64,000 nt of DNA from Kiloniella spongiae (GTDB lineage Bacteria; Pseudomonadota; Alphaproteobacteria; Kiloniellales; Kiloniellaceae), in contig NZ_LAQL01000009.1 in assembly GCF_001026905.1 (NCBI RefSeq), positions 124,001 to 188,000 of the forward strand. The letters run 5' to 3'. The notes under the pieces are model-generated. The model did no database searches and had not been told where the DNA came from. It saw only the letters and a list, made by a program, of their open reading frames with translations. Numbering within the stretch: position 1 is the stretch's first letter; each line of letters opens with the position of its first letter. A program made the translations under genes and the position numbers. Below are positions 38,552 to 47,075 of the stretch, one piece after another.

Positions 38552-39004
38552 ATGTTAGAATTTCAGATAAAAACACAGCCAATCAGAAAGCTCTATGATT
38601 ATTGGCTAAGCAAAGCATCTCTAGAAAAGTTACCCGCCAGGCATGATATCGATCCTGCTGAAATGGCGGATTTTCTCCCTCACCTCGTCCTACTGGATGT
38701 CCAGAAAGATCCACTCGACTTTCGCTACAGATTAATTGGCACACATATCGCTGCTTACCTTAAGAATGATCACACTAATCAATGGATGAGCACCTTAGAT
38801 CACCAAAAGCCCCCTAGCAGGATATGGAACAACTGCAAACAAGCTGTTGAAACGGCTCAACCGATCTATCCTCACACTCCCTATGTCGGACCAAAACAGG
38901 GAATCGTTGATATGGAAGATCTTATCCTCCCCCTTGCTAGAGACGGCATAAATGTTGACATGCTGCTGGTGGGCGTCACCTACACAAGCAAATCGTCTGC
39001 TTGA
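38552..39004 (+). CDS. PAS-domain protein (PAS_5 type), single domain
   Basis: This 150-aa protein consists of one PAS-like domain (YDYWLSKASLEKLPARHDID, DFLPHLVLLDVQKDPLDFRY, RLIGTHIAAYLKNDHT). It closely resembles the short stand-alone PAS_5/PF07310 proteins common in Rhodospirillales. It has no output domain, signal or membrane segment. Such proteins often accompany sensory kinases, but none adjoins it. Function unknown. Confidence 0.8.
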   Translation: MLEFQIKTQPIRKLYDYWLSKASLEKLPARHDIDPAEMADFLPHLVLLDVQKDPLDFRYRLIGTHIAAYLKNDHTNQWMSTLDHQKPPSRIWNNCKQAVETAQPIYPHTPYVGPKQGIVDMEDLILPLARDGINVDMLLVGVTYTSKSSA

Positions 39005-39150
39005 TAGAATCTTCCCCCTCTCAACGGGGTCTTATAGACTTTTAAATAGACAGATTTCTCTCTATCTTATAACTGATGAACAATTCAAATGCCCTCGCCA
39101 ATACGCACAGAGGCATAAAACACAAGAATGACGGCATAAGAGAGCGTGTA

Positions 39151-39981
39151 ATGAACGGCAGATCCTTTGTAAAAATGCATGGCCTTGGTAATGATTTTGT
39201 CGTCATTGATGCCCGAGAAGAAGCCTTTACACCTACGGAAGATCAATCACGATTGATTGCAGATCGTCGTTTTGGCATTGGCTGCGATCAATTCATCATC
39301 ATTGAAAAGAGTCAAAACCCCAACGCCAATGCTTTTATGCGCATTAAAAATGCAGACGGCAGTGAAGTTGGTGCTTGCGGTAATGCCACCCGTTGCATTG
39401 CCTCTATTCTAATGAACGAAACAGGCCAAGATACAGTTACGGTCGAAACCTTGGCGGGGTTCTTAAAGGTCAGTAAAGAAGAAAATGGTCTAATTACCGC
39501 CAATATGGGACCCGCACTTTTAGACTGGAAGGACATCCCCCTCTCGGAAGAAAGAGATACCCTCAACACCGGCATAAAACTTCCTCCCTTACGGAACCCT
39601 GTTTGCGTGAATATGGGCAATCCACATGCCGTGTTCTTTGTTGAAGATGCCGAAGCGATCGAGCTCGAAGCCTTGGGCCCCCGCCTAGAACATCACCCCC
39701 TCTTTCCTGAACTGGCAAATATCAGCGTTGCTTCCCTGGTTGGTGATAATCACATCCGGTTGCGTGTTTTTGAGCGTGGTGTTGGCATTACTTCAGCCTG
39801 CGGCTCAGGTGCCTGTGCAGCAGCTGTAGCCGCATCAAGGCGAGGGCTAACGGACAAAAAAGTACAGGTCGATCTTGATGGTGGCCCTCTGTTTATCCAC
39901 TGGCAGGAAGACAACACTGTCCTGATGACAGGCCCTGTTTCAAAAGTCTTTGAAGGACACATAGCACCTGAATTATTATAA
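39151..39981 (+). CDS. dapF: Diaminopimelate epimerase
   Basis: The ATG at 39151 (MNGRSFVKMHGLGNDFVVID) is the family start; a frame open 25 codons further upstream was not used. The protein is 276 aa with the two catalytic cysteines C76 (EVGACGNATRC) and C217 (SACGSGACAAA). It interconverts LL- and meso-diaminopimelate for lysine and peptidoglycan. In many alphaproteobacteria dapF-mtaB-ftsY are adjacent; here two lipoprotein genes separate dapF and mtaB. Confidence 0.97.
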   Translation: MNGRSFVKMHGLGNDFVVIDAREEAFTPTEDQSRLIADRRFGIGCDQFIIIEKSQNPNANAFMRIKNADGSEVGACGNATRCIASILMNETGQDTVTVETLAGFLKVSKEENGLITANMGPALLDWKDIPLSEERDTLNTGIKLPPLRNPVCVNMGNPHAVFFVEDAEAIELEALGPRLEHHPLFPELANISVASLVGDNHIRLRVFERGVGITSACGSGACAAAVAASRRGLTDKKVQVDLDGGPLFIHWQEDNTVLMTGPVSKVFEGHIAPELL

Positions 39982-40127
39982 ATCTCCAATTGATTATAAA
40001 TAGTTACGCAAACATTGGAGGTGTTCACACCTTTTAATTGAGTTTGTAAAATTTAGTATGTTGAAATTTTCTCATTGCACTTCACTTTAAAGGCATACAT
40101 TTTCTCTCTAAACTAGGGGGGAATTAA

Positions 40128-40973
40128 ATGAAGTATCTATTTCTTGTTACGCTATGCCTTGCTACTCTCACCGCATGCCAGACGACGAATAAATCATCAA
40201 AAGAAACACATGGTGCATTTTATGTCGATGGCGATCAAGTTGTCGGCGGAACACTGAACGATTTCGAACTTGATACAACTAAGGTTTTCAAAAATAGAGA
40301 TCTCAGCAAAACGACCCTCTTAATTTACAACCATGGCACAATAAGTTCAGGTATCCACCAAAGGTGCCACACAGACTGGCTACCTGCTTATGTCAGGCTA
40401 TTAACCAAACAAGATTCAGATATCATTGCATATTATCTATGCTCACAAGAATCTGGAGGAAATTCCAGAAACAGTATTGTAAATCAAGTACATTACAAAC
40501 GAGGCATCGAAATCGCTGAAGTATCAGATAAATTTCAAAAACTCGGAATCCTAAAGAATAATATATTTCTGATGGGTCACTCAGGTGGCGCATCATCAAG
40601 CTTAATGGCTGCTTCAAGAACACCTGAAAAATTCAATAGTTATATTATAACAGCACCTGGTTACGGCTACGCCTATCTGGGAGGATCAAATCAAGCTTCA
40701 AACTACGGAAACTTGTATAATAATTGGAAAACCATCATTCAAAGAGGCACTAAATCCCGGGGAGTTGTCTATGCCTTCCCTGGTGATAAATATTCCCCTC
40801 CTGAAGATATCGCGTTCATGCAAAACATGCGTAACATTGACTACAAAATCTTATTAAATAAAGATGATACAAACTGCGAGTTAGACGAAATTCATGCTTA
40901 TCCATGGACTAAATGTTTCGCTCTAAGTGAAACCAAATTCATCTTGAATTATATTAAAAAAAGCAGCGAATAA
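40128..40973 (+). CDS. Lipoprotein with alpha/beta-hydrolase motifs, copy 1
   Basis: This 281-aa protein has a lipobox LTAC with Cys17 after an N-terminal hydrophobic segment, so it is a membrane-anchored lipoprotein. A likely catalytic triad is S152 in GHSGGAS, D220 in FPGDKYSPPED and H256 in DEIHAYPW. YNHGT (67-71) gives the oxyanion loop. Cysteines C80, C105, C250 and C263 match the next gene and probably form disulfides. A GGGG stretch precedes the start. It is not a family I can name and is visibly AT-rich. Esterase or peptidase action on an envelope substrate is inferred. Confidence 0.8.
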   Translation: MKYLFLVTLCLATLTACQTTNKSSKETHGAFYVDGDQVVGGTLNDFELDTTKVFKNRDLSKTTLLIYNHGTISSGIHQRCHTDWLPAYVRLLTKQDSDIIAYYLCSQESGGNSRNSIVNQVHYKRGIEIAEVSDKFQKLGILKNNIFLMGHSGGASSSLMAASRTPEKFNSYIITAPGYGYAYLGGSNQASNYGNLYNNWKTIIQRGTKSRGVVYAFPGDKYSPPEDIAFMQNMRNIDYKILLNKDDTNCELDEIHAYPWTKCFALSETKFILNYIKKSSE

Positions 40974-41005
40974 AAGCTCATCCTTTCATTGATTCTGTCA
41001 TATAG

Positions 41006-41884
41006 ATGAAGAAGAGTATAATGAAATTAGGACTATACGTTTTCTGTACTACGCTATCACTTATGTTTATAACGGCATGTCAAACGACCAAAATAGACAA
41101 AATAGACGATCCTTATGGTGCTTTTGCTGTTGGTGATAGTTTTACACCCATTCGTGATGCTGACTTTGCAAAGCAGATGAAGCGAAGCATACCCAATCCG
41201 GAAGACACGATTCTTTTTATCTATAATCATGGGACAAGTAACGGTGGTCATGGACAAAAGTGTTACCCGGAACTAATTCCGTCCTACGCCCGAGCAATTG
41301 TTCGCGAACACAAAGAAACCGTTATTTTTTATCTCTGCTCTCAACAAGTAAGCGGTAAAACGCCTGGAGAAGCCCGTTACTTTAAGAGAAGCGTTGAGAT
41401 AGAGCTCCTTTTAGAGAAATTCAAACGCCACGGCATTACACCCGACAGAACATTCTTATTAGGACATTCCGGTGGAGCTTCAACCACCTTGGTTGCGGCA
41501 GCGGATATTCCGGATTCATTTAACGGGTTCATCGTTTCAGCTCCGGGATATGGTTATGCCTATACAGGGAAAAGTAAGGAATCAGATAACCTGGCACCTT
41601 ATTACCAAATATGGAAATCTACCGTTGAGCAAGCAACGGAAAAGCCAGGTCTGGTTTATTCCTTTAAGGGCGACACAATCGCCCCACCAGAAGATCTCGA
41701 CTTCATGAAAGAGATGAACAATATCAAATTGTTAATCCAAACTCCGGAAGATTGTGGCATTTCTGATTTTCATGGCTATCCTTGGAGCCGATGTTTCAGA
41801 GAGAAAGAAACACCCAAAATTTGGCAATATATTCAACAGCGCATATTTGCCGCACAAAATCAGATTTCCAATAACATAAACTAG
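41006..41884 (+). CDS. Lipoprotein with alpha/beta-hydrolase motifs, copy 2
   Basis: This 292-aa protein is a paralogue of the preceding gene. The lipobox is ITAC with Cys25; the start could also be ATG 41021. Matching features are IYNHGT, GHSGGAS with S155, GDTIAPPED with D223, FHGYPW with H256, and cysteines C86, C111, C250 and C263 in the same order. It is separated from copy 1 by 32 nt and from mtaB by 70 nt. The pair clearly arose by tandem duplication and has diverged well below identity, so the two may differ in substrate. Confidence 0.8.
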   Translation: MKKSIMKLGLYVFCTTLSLMFITACQTTKIDKIDDPYGAFAVGDSFTPIRDADFAKQMKRSIPNPEDTILFIYNHGTSNGGHGQKCYPELIPSYARAIVREHKETVIFYLCSQQVSGKTPGEARYFKRSVEIELLLEKFKRHGITPDRTFLLGHSGGASTTLVAAADIPDSFNGFIVSAPGYGYAYTGKSKESDNLAPYYQIWKSTVEQATEKPGLVYSFKGDTIAPPEDLDFMKEMNNIKLLIQTPEDCGISDFHGYPWSRCFREKETPKIWQYIQQRIFAAQNQISNNIN

Positions 41885-41954
41885 CCTCTGCCGAACATAG
41901 CTGACTTGCAAAGCCGTTGCTGGACAAGGCTTCGATCATCGTTCATAAAGCGAC

Positions 41955-43262
41955 ATGACAAAGAATCTGACAGATCCAAAGATTGTTACTTTTGGTTGCC
42001 GGCTTAATACCTATGAGTCCGAGGTAATGCGTCAGCATGCCCGCGAAGCTGGGTTGTCAGATACAATTATCTTTAATACTTGCGCTGTCACCACTGAAGC
42101 TGAGCGGCAAGCCCGACAAAGCATTCGCAAAGCTCGTCGTACGAACCCCGACGCAAAAATCATTGTTACCGGCTGCGCCGCACAGATTAACCCGGATCTC
42201 TACGCCAGCATGACCGAGGTCGATCATGTGATGGGCAACGAAGAAAAGCTGAAGCGCGAGAGTTTTGATCTGGATCCGAACGCCAAAGTTTCCGTTAATG
42301 ATATTATGGAAGCCAAAGAAACGGCAGCTCATCTCGTTCACGGATTTGAGGAACACACACGGGCGTTTGTTCAAATCCAACAAGGTTGTAACCATCGCTG
42401 CACCTTCTGCATCATTCCCTTTGGTCGCGGCAACAATCGCTCTGTCCCAATAGGCGCCATTACAGAACAAGTGAGGACCCTTGTTAACAATGGTGTGCAA
42501 GAAGTCGTCTTAACCGGAGTTGATATCACCGACTATGGCTTGGACCTACCCGGGAAACCAACTCTTGGCCAGATGACACGCAGATTGTTGGCACAAGTAC
42601 CTGAGCTCAAACGCTTAAGACTTTCCTCTCTTGACCCTGTAGAGATTGACGAAGATACCTATCGGTTATTCGGCGAAGAACCGCGGATTATGCCTCATCT
42701 GCATATTTCTCTTCAGGCCGGTGATGATATGGTTCTCAAACGAATGAAGCGACGGCATTTACGACAAGACGTTATCAACATGGTGGTCAAAGCCCGGGAA
42801 CTGCGACCTGATGTTGTCTTTGGTGCTGATATTATTGCCGGCTTTCCGACTGAAACCGATGAAATGTTCGAAAACACCTATCGACTGGTCGAAGAGCTTG
42901 GATTAACCTATCTACATGTTTTCCCCTATTCAGAACGCCCAGGAACCCCAGCAGCAAAAATGCCGCAAGTTCCCGGAAATCTTCGTAAAGAGCGTGCTGC
43001 CCGTTTGCGTGATGCAGGCCAAAAAGCTGAAAAACTTTTCATGCAAGACAGAGTAGGCACCACAGCGCAGGTTCTTATCGAAAAGAATGGTTTTGGACGA
43101 ACAGAGCACTATGCACCTGTGCAAGTTGACGCCCTTGAAGGAGACCTTTCCGGGCAGGTTGTTCCTGTGTACATTGCCGATATTCGCGACGGAAAATTGC
43201 TTGCCTATCCCCTGGGAACAGACGCTGCAAATACCGCCAGAACACAAAGATCAGCACAATAA
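41955..43262 (+). CDS. mtaB: tRNA t6A37 methylthiotransferase MtaB
   Basis: This 435-aa protein has the UPF0004 N-terminal cysteines C15, C43 and C74 and the radical-SAM triad C145-x3-C149-x2-C152 in QQGCNHRCTFCIIPFGRG. The C-terminal TRAM-like domain follows (VLIEKNGFGRTEHYAPV). Family segments such as SSLDPVEID, LHISLQAGDD and GADIIAGFPTET are present. It adds the methylthio group of ms2t6A37 in tRNA(Lys). It stands directly upstream of ftsY, as in many alphaproteobacteria. Confidence 0.95.
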   Translation: MTKNLTDPKIVTFGCRLNTYESEVMRQHAREAGLSDTIIFNTCAVTTEAERQARQSIRKARRTNPDAKIIVTGCAAQINPDLYASMTEVDHVMGNEEKLKRESFDLDPNAKVSVNDIMEAKETAAHLVHGFEEHTRAFVQIQQGCNHRCTFCIIPFGRGNNRSVPIGAITEQVRTLVNNGVQEVVLTGVDITDYGLDLPGKPTLGQMTRRLLAQVPELKRLRLSSLDPVEIDEDTYRLFGEEPRIMPHLHISLQAGDDMVLKRMKRRHLRQDVINMVVKARELRPDVVFGADIIAGFPTETDEMFENTYRLVEELGLTYLHVFPYSERPGTPAAKMPQVPGNLRKERAARLRDAGQKAEKLFMQDRVGTTAQVLIEKNGFGRTEHYAPVQVDALEGDLSGQVVPVYIADIRDGKLLAYPLGTDAANTARTQRSAQ

Positions 43263-43298
43263 CCTGTCATCAAACCCACAATATGAGTGATACCCCAA

Positions 43299-44240
43299 AT
43301 GAGTGAAGATAAGAAAAAAGGTGGCTGGTTTTCCCGTCTGAAAGCTGGACTTAGCCGTTCCTCCTCTAAACTGGGAGAAGGTATTGGCGGGATATTTACC
43401 AAGAAGAAGCTTGACGATGAAAGTATAGAAGAGCTGGAAGAACTTCTGATCACATCCGACCTTGGTGTCGCAACAGCAACAAAGCTTACAGCTAATCTGG
43501 CAAAAACCCGGTTTAATAAAGATGTAGAACCTCAAGAAGTTTCAGAAGCTCTGGCTGCAGACATCGCAACAATACTAGAGCCTGTTGCACTCCCACTTGA
43601 TGTTGATAAATCCAAATCTCCTCATATTATTTTGATGGTTGGTGTCAATGGTAGTGGAAAAACCACGACAATTGGTAAGCTTGCAACACAATACAAAGCT
43701 CAAGGGTTAAATGTTATGCTCGCTGCGGGCGATACCTTCAGGGCCGCAGCAATTGAACAACTTCAAATCTGGGGTGAACGGACAGGCTGCTCTGTTGTTG
43801 CCAAAGAAACTGGCGCTGATGCTGCGGGCCTTGCTTACGAAGCTATTGAGCGTGCAAGATCAGAAAATGCTGACGTTCTTCTCATTGATACAGCCGGGCG
43901 TTTACACAATAAATCTGACCTGATGTCTGAACTCCAGAAGGTCATTCGAGTCATCAAAAAACTGGACGAAAATGCGCCCCATGACGTGGTCTTGGTTCTG
44001 GATGCGACAACAGGACAAAATGCCGTTTCTCAAGTAGGTACTTTTAAAGAGCTCGTTGATGTAACCGGTTTGGTCGTCACCAAATTGGACGGCTCTGCAC
44101 GCGGAGGAATTCTGGTCGCTTTGGCAGAAAAATTCGGGTTACCCGTTCACGCCATCGGGGTTGGTGAAACAGCCGATGATTTACGCCCCTTTACAGCCAG
44201 AGATTTTTCACGTTCTCTTATGGGATTAGACAATATCTAA
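43299..44240 (+). CDS. ftsY: Signal recognition particle receptor FtsY
   Basis: ATG 43299 (MSEDKKKGGWFSRLKAG) is chosen over an in-frame GTG four codons upstream; this gives 313 aa. The P-loop is GVNGSGKTT (115-123), with AGDTFRAAAIEQL, LIDTAGRLH and TKLDGSARGG. It has the short, basic N-terminus seen in alphaproteobacterial FtsY rather than the long acidic region of E. coli. It docks Ffh-ribosome complexes at the membrane. Confidence 0.96.
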   Translation: MSEDKKKGGWFSRLKAGLSRSSSKLGEGIGGIFTKKKLDDESIEELEELLITSDLGVATATKLTANLAKTRFNKDVEPQEVSEALAADIATILEPVALPLDVDKSKSPHIILMVGVNGSGKTTTIGKLATQYKAQGLNVMLAAGDTFRAAAIEQLQIWGERTGCSVVAKETGADAAGLAYEAIERARSENADVLLIDTAGRLHNKSDLMSELQKVIRVIKKLDENAPHDVVLVLDATTGQNAVSQVGTFKELVDVTGLVVTKLDGSARGGILVALAEKFGLPVHAIGVGETADDLRPFTARDFSRSLMGLDNI

Positions 44241-44267
44241 CCCCCTGTTGATCCTCATAGGAAGATA

Positions 44268-45002
44268 ATGAAAAGCACTGTTACTCTGCTCAAAAAAGCT
44301 CTTGTCCCGGTTTGTACTGTTCTTTGTGTTGTAACTACACAGACATCAACAAGCTATGCTGAACAGGAAAAACAGCTCGATTCAAATGAAGTGATCACTG
44401 AATACGGTAAGATTGCGACTGGCCTTGCTCTGGAAGAAAGATGCCTGCTTCTCTCCCCGGAAGAAACCAGAGAATATTACTGGCAACAGTACATGCTGGA
44501 CTACTCACTCAACAAAATTTTCACCAACGCGCCCGTCCTTAATATGATCCGAGGCACAGCCTACCAGACATCCAGAGATGAACGATTCAAATGTGATCAG
44601 AAATCGCAGGATTTCATTCAGCGCTCCCTGCAAAAAGCACGAGATCTGACACAACAGCTAACAGGGCAAACTTTTGAATTGAATGTCAGTGATAAAAAAT
44701 TCGATGAAGAGAGAATTGATATTATCGCGGTTGCGGCTGGAACAAATGCTGTTTGCAACCATCTCTTACCTGAATATGAAGAACAGTTGCGCGTTGGCTA
44801 CAAAGCATTAAGCGATGCACTACAAGCTCGATACCCGGATGCTTTCGACACATCTTCTATTGATGCTTCATACAAAAAAGCCTCATCCCAGGACAAAAAT
44901 TCTTGCGGCGAAGCAACCAAGCAGCAAACGCTTCAGGGGTGGCAACTCACCAGAATGTTGATGAAACAGTTCCGCTTGGCTTTTGCCTCAAAGGAGCCTT
45001 AA
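44268..45002 (+). CDS. Exported protein of unknown function
   Basis: This 244-aa protein has a signal peptide (LVPVCTVLCVVTTQTSTSYA, cleavage near residue 31). The mature part is mostly helical, with an ERCLLLSPEETREYYW segment and four cysteines (near residues 59, 109, 163 and 218) that could form two disulfides. I do not recognise the family. It starts 27 nt after ftsY on the same strand, so it may be co-transcribed. Confidence 0.75.
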   Translation: MKSTVTLLKKALVPVCTVLCVVTTQTSTSYAEQEKQLDSNEVITEYGKIATGLALEERCLLLSPEETREYYWQQYMLDYSLNKIFTNAPVLNMIRGTAYQTSRDERFKCDQKSQDFIQRSLQKARDLTQQLTGQTFELNVSDKKFDEERIDIIAVAAGTNAVCNHLLPEYEEQLRVGYKALSDALQARYPDAFDTSSIDASYKKASSQDKNSCGEATKQQTLQGWQLTRMLMKQFRLAFASKEP

Positions 45003-45051
45003 GTTTCAACCTAAGGCCCCTCTGATATTAAATACAACGCCTAGAGTAAAA

Positions 45052-46014
45052 TCATGCCTTTTGTCGACATCGTGCCTGCGAAAGTACGCAAATCAGTTCA
45101 AACATAAGATTGACGCCAACAATTGCAGTTCCGCCTGACTGATCAAACGGAGGCGAAACTTCAACCAAATCCGCACCGATCAAATTCAAATCACCGAGGG
45201 ATCTAATCATCACCTGTGCATCAAAGGGTGTGTAGCCTCCGATTTCTGGTGTTCCCGTACCAGGCGCATAACAAGGATCCAACGCGTCGATATCAAAGGT
45301 CACATAGGTTCTTTGATCGCCAACCACCTGATGGATTTCCTTAATTACTTCCTGAATTCCGAGATCAAAATACTCTTCAATCGTAATAACTCGTATACCA
45401 ACGTCTTTCGCATACTCTTCATCCGAACGGTCATATCGCGACCCACGGATCCCAACCTGTACAACCCGTTTGGGATCAAGTAATCCCTCTTCTATTGCAC
45501 GACGAAAAGGTGTGCCATGGGTCAGTTTACTTCCACCGAAATAACTGTCGTTCACATCCATATGTGCATCAAAATGAACCATACCCACAGGTCCGCTATC
45601 AGCAACAAGTCCGCGAAGTATCGGAAGCGAGATCATGTGATCTCCACCTGCCACCATTGGCATAACACCAGCTTCACGAACACTCACCATATAGTCCGTG
45701 ACACGTTGCATTGTCATATCGAGATCAACAGGGTTAACTTTTACATCCCCAAAGTCCGCAATCCGACAATCATCAAAAGGCGCAACCCAGGTTGCTCCGT
45801 TGTATCTGCGAATAAGGCTCGACATATCTCTGAGTTGACGTGGACCATGACGTGTTCCGGGTCGATTGGTAACACCCGCATCCCAAGGAACACCGATTAT
45901 ACCAATATCATACCCCGTGAAGTCGGTGACATGCGGCAATCTCATAAAAGTTGCAATACCACTAAATCGCGGCAAATCCATTCCGTCTGGCGGTAGTTCC
46001 GTAACCTTACTCAT
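45052..46014 (-). CDS. speB: Agmatinase-family ureohydrolase
   Basis: The start ATG 46014 follows GGGAGG and gives 320 aa; a longer upstream frame was rejected. The binuclear manganese site residues are visible: H126 in GGDH, D149, H151 and D153 in FDAHMDV, and D241 and D243 in FDIDALDPCYAPGTGTPE. It hydrolyses agmatine to putrescine and urea, or a related guanidino acid such as 4-guanidinobutyrate; the fold does not decide. A divergent LysR gene 97 bp away probably regulates it. Confidence 0.88.
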   Translation of the reverse strand: MSKVTELPPDGMDLPRFSGIATFMRLPHVTDFTGYDIGIIGVPWDAGVTNRPGTRHGPRQLRDMSSLIRRYNGATWVAPFDDCRIADFGDVKVNPVDLDMTMQRVTDYMVSVREAGVMPMVAGGDHMISLPILRGLVADSGPVGMVHFDAHMDVNDSYFGGSKLTHGTPFRRAIEEGLLDPKRVVQVGIRGSRYDRSDEEYAKDVGIRVITIEEYFDLGIQEVIKEIHQVVGDQRTYVTFDIDALDPCYAPGTGTPEIGGYTPFDAQVMIRSLGDLNLIGADLVEVSPPFDQSGGTAIVGVNLMFELICVLSQARCRQKA

Positions 46015-46111
46015 TCCTGCCTCCCAAAATAAAACTCGCCAACAGTGTGACCTTGGCAGTAACTTAAAGAAATTATAAAATAACAAAGTTTATTTTGAGA
46101 AATATCAAAGC

Positions 46112-47029
46112 ATGAAACTAGACAATTTGGACCTTCGCCAGCTCCGTGTATTCTTGACTGTGGCTGATTGTGGCGGCTTCTCACAGGCACAGGCCGAACT
46201 GAATATCAGCATCTCGACAATCAGCATTCAAATGTCAGATCTCGAAACTCGGCTTGGCATGCGCCTATGTCAACGCGGAAGGACAGGCTTTTCTTTAACA
46301 AAAGAAGGGGACCGCGTTTATAGTGCTGCAAAAACTCTTTTTAACCAAATTGATGGTTTCACCAATGAAATTCACGACCTTCGCCAAGAACTTAGCGGCA
46401 AGCTTTCTTTGGGAATTACTGACAACCTAATCACTCATCCAAACTCTTCGATCTCTCAAAGTCTGCATGAGTTATTCAATTTGGAAGGAAAAATTGAAGC
46501 TACAATCAATATTCTTCCCCCAAATTTATTAGAGCGGGAAGTACTTGATCAACGGCTAGATATTGCAATAGGTGCTTTTCCCAAGCACTTACCCGGACTT
46601 CACTACCAACAGCTTTTTACAGAAAATCAAATCCTGTACTGCGGCTCAAGGCATCCTCTTTTCCACATAAATACCGATAAGCTGAAACCACAAGACTTAA
46701 CAGATTACAAGATTGCTCAACGCGGCTACACAGCAGGTCGCCCACATCCTTCAAACATTAAAACAACAGGATCAGGTGCCTTATCATACCAAATGGAAGG
46801 GCTTGTTTATCTGATACTTTCTGGACATTTCCTTGCCCATCTTCCTGATCATCTTGCTCAGAAATGGATCGAAAGTGGGGATATGAAAGCGCTTAATCCT
46901 CAAAAGTTAAGTTATCAATCAACTTTTGAATTAATTGTCAGAGCAGGCACACATCCTTCTCCTGTTCTTGACGCCTTTAGAAAGTGTTTTGCCGCAAGCC
47001 TCAGAACAGAAAATAAAAAGGAGTCCTAA
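46112..47029 (+). CDS. LysR-family transcriptional regulator
   Basis: This 305-aa protein has the N-terminal winged helix (LDLRQLRVFLTVADCGGFSQ, LNISISTISIQMSDLETRLG) and the co-inducer domain. It is divergent from the ureohydrolase gene, the classical layout for a LysR activator of its neighbour. A weak hairpin (AAAAGGAGTC/GACCCCTTTT, 47016-47049) overlaps its end and may be its terminator. The inducer is probably a guanidino compound (inference). Confidence 0.9.
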   Translation: MKLDNLDLRQLRVFLTVADCGGFSQAQAELNISISTISIQMSDLETRLGMRLCQRGRTGFSLTKEGDRVYSAAKTLFNQIDGFTNEIHDLRQELSGKLSLGITDNLITHPNSSISQSLHELFNLEGKIEATINILPPNLLEREVLDQRLDIAIGAFPKHLPGLHYQQLFTENQILYCGSRHPLFHINTDKLKPQDLTDYKIAQRGYTAGRPHPSNIKTTGSGALSYQMEGLVYLILSGHFLAHLPDHLAQKWIESGDMKALNPQKLSYQSTFELIVRAGTHPSPVLDAFRKCFAASLRTENKKES

Positions 47030-47075
47030 CCTTTGCCAAGACCCCTTTTAAATCCATCGTTAAAAGTTAGTGGTT

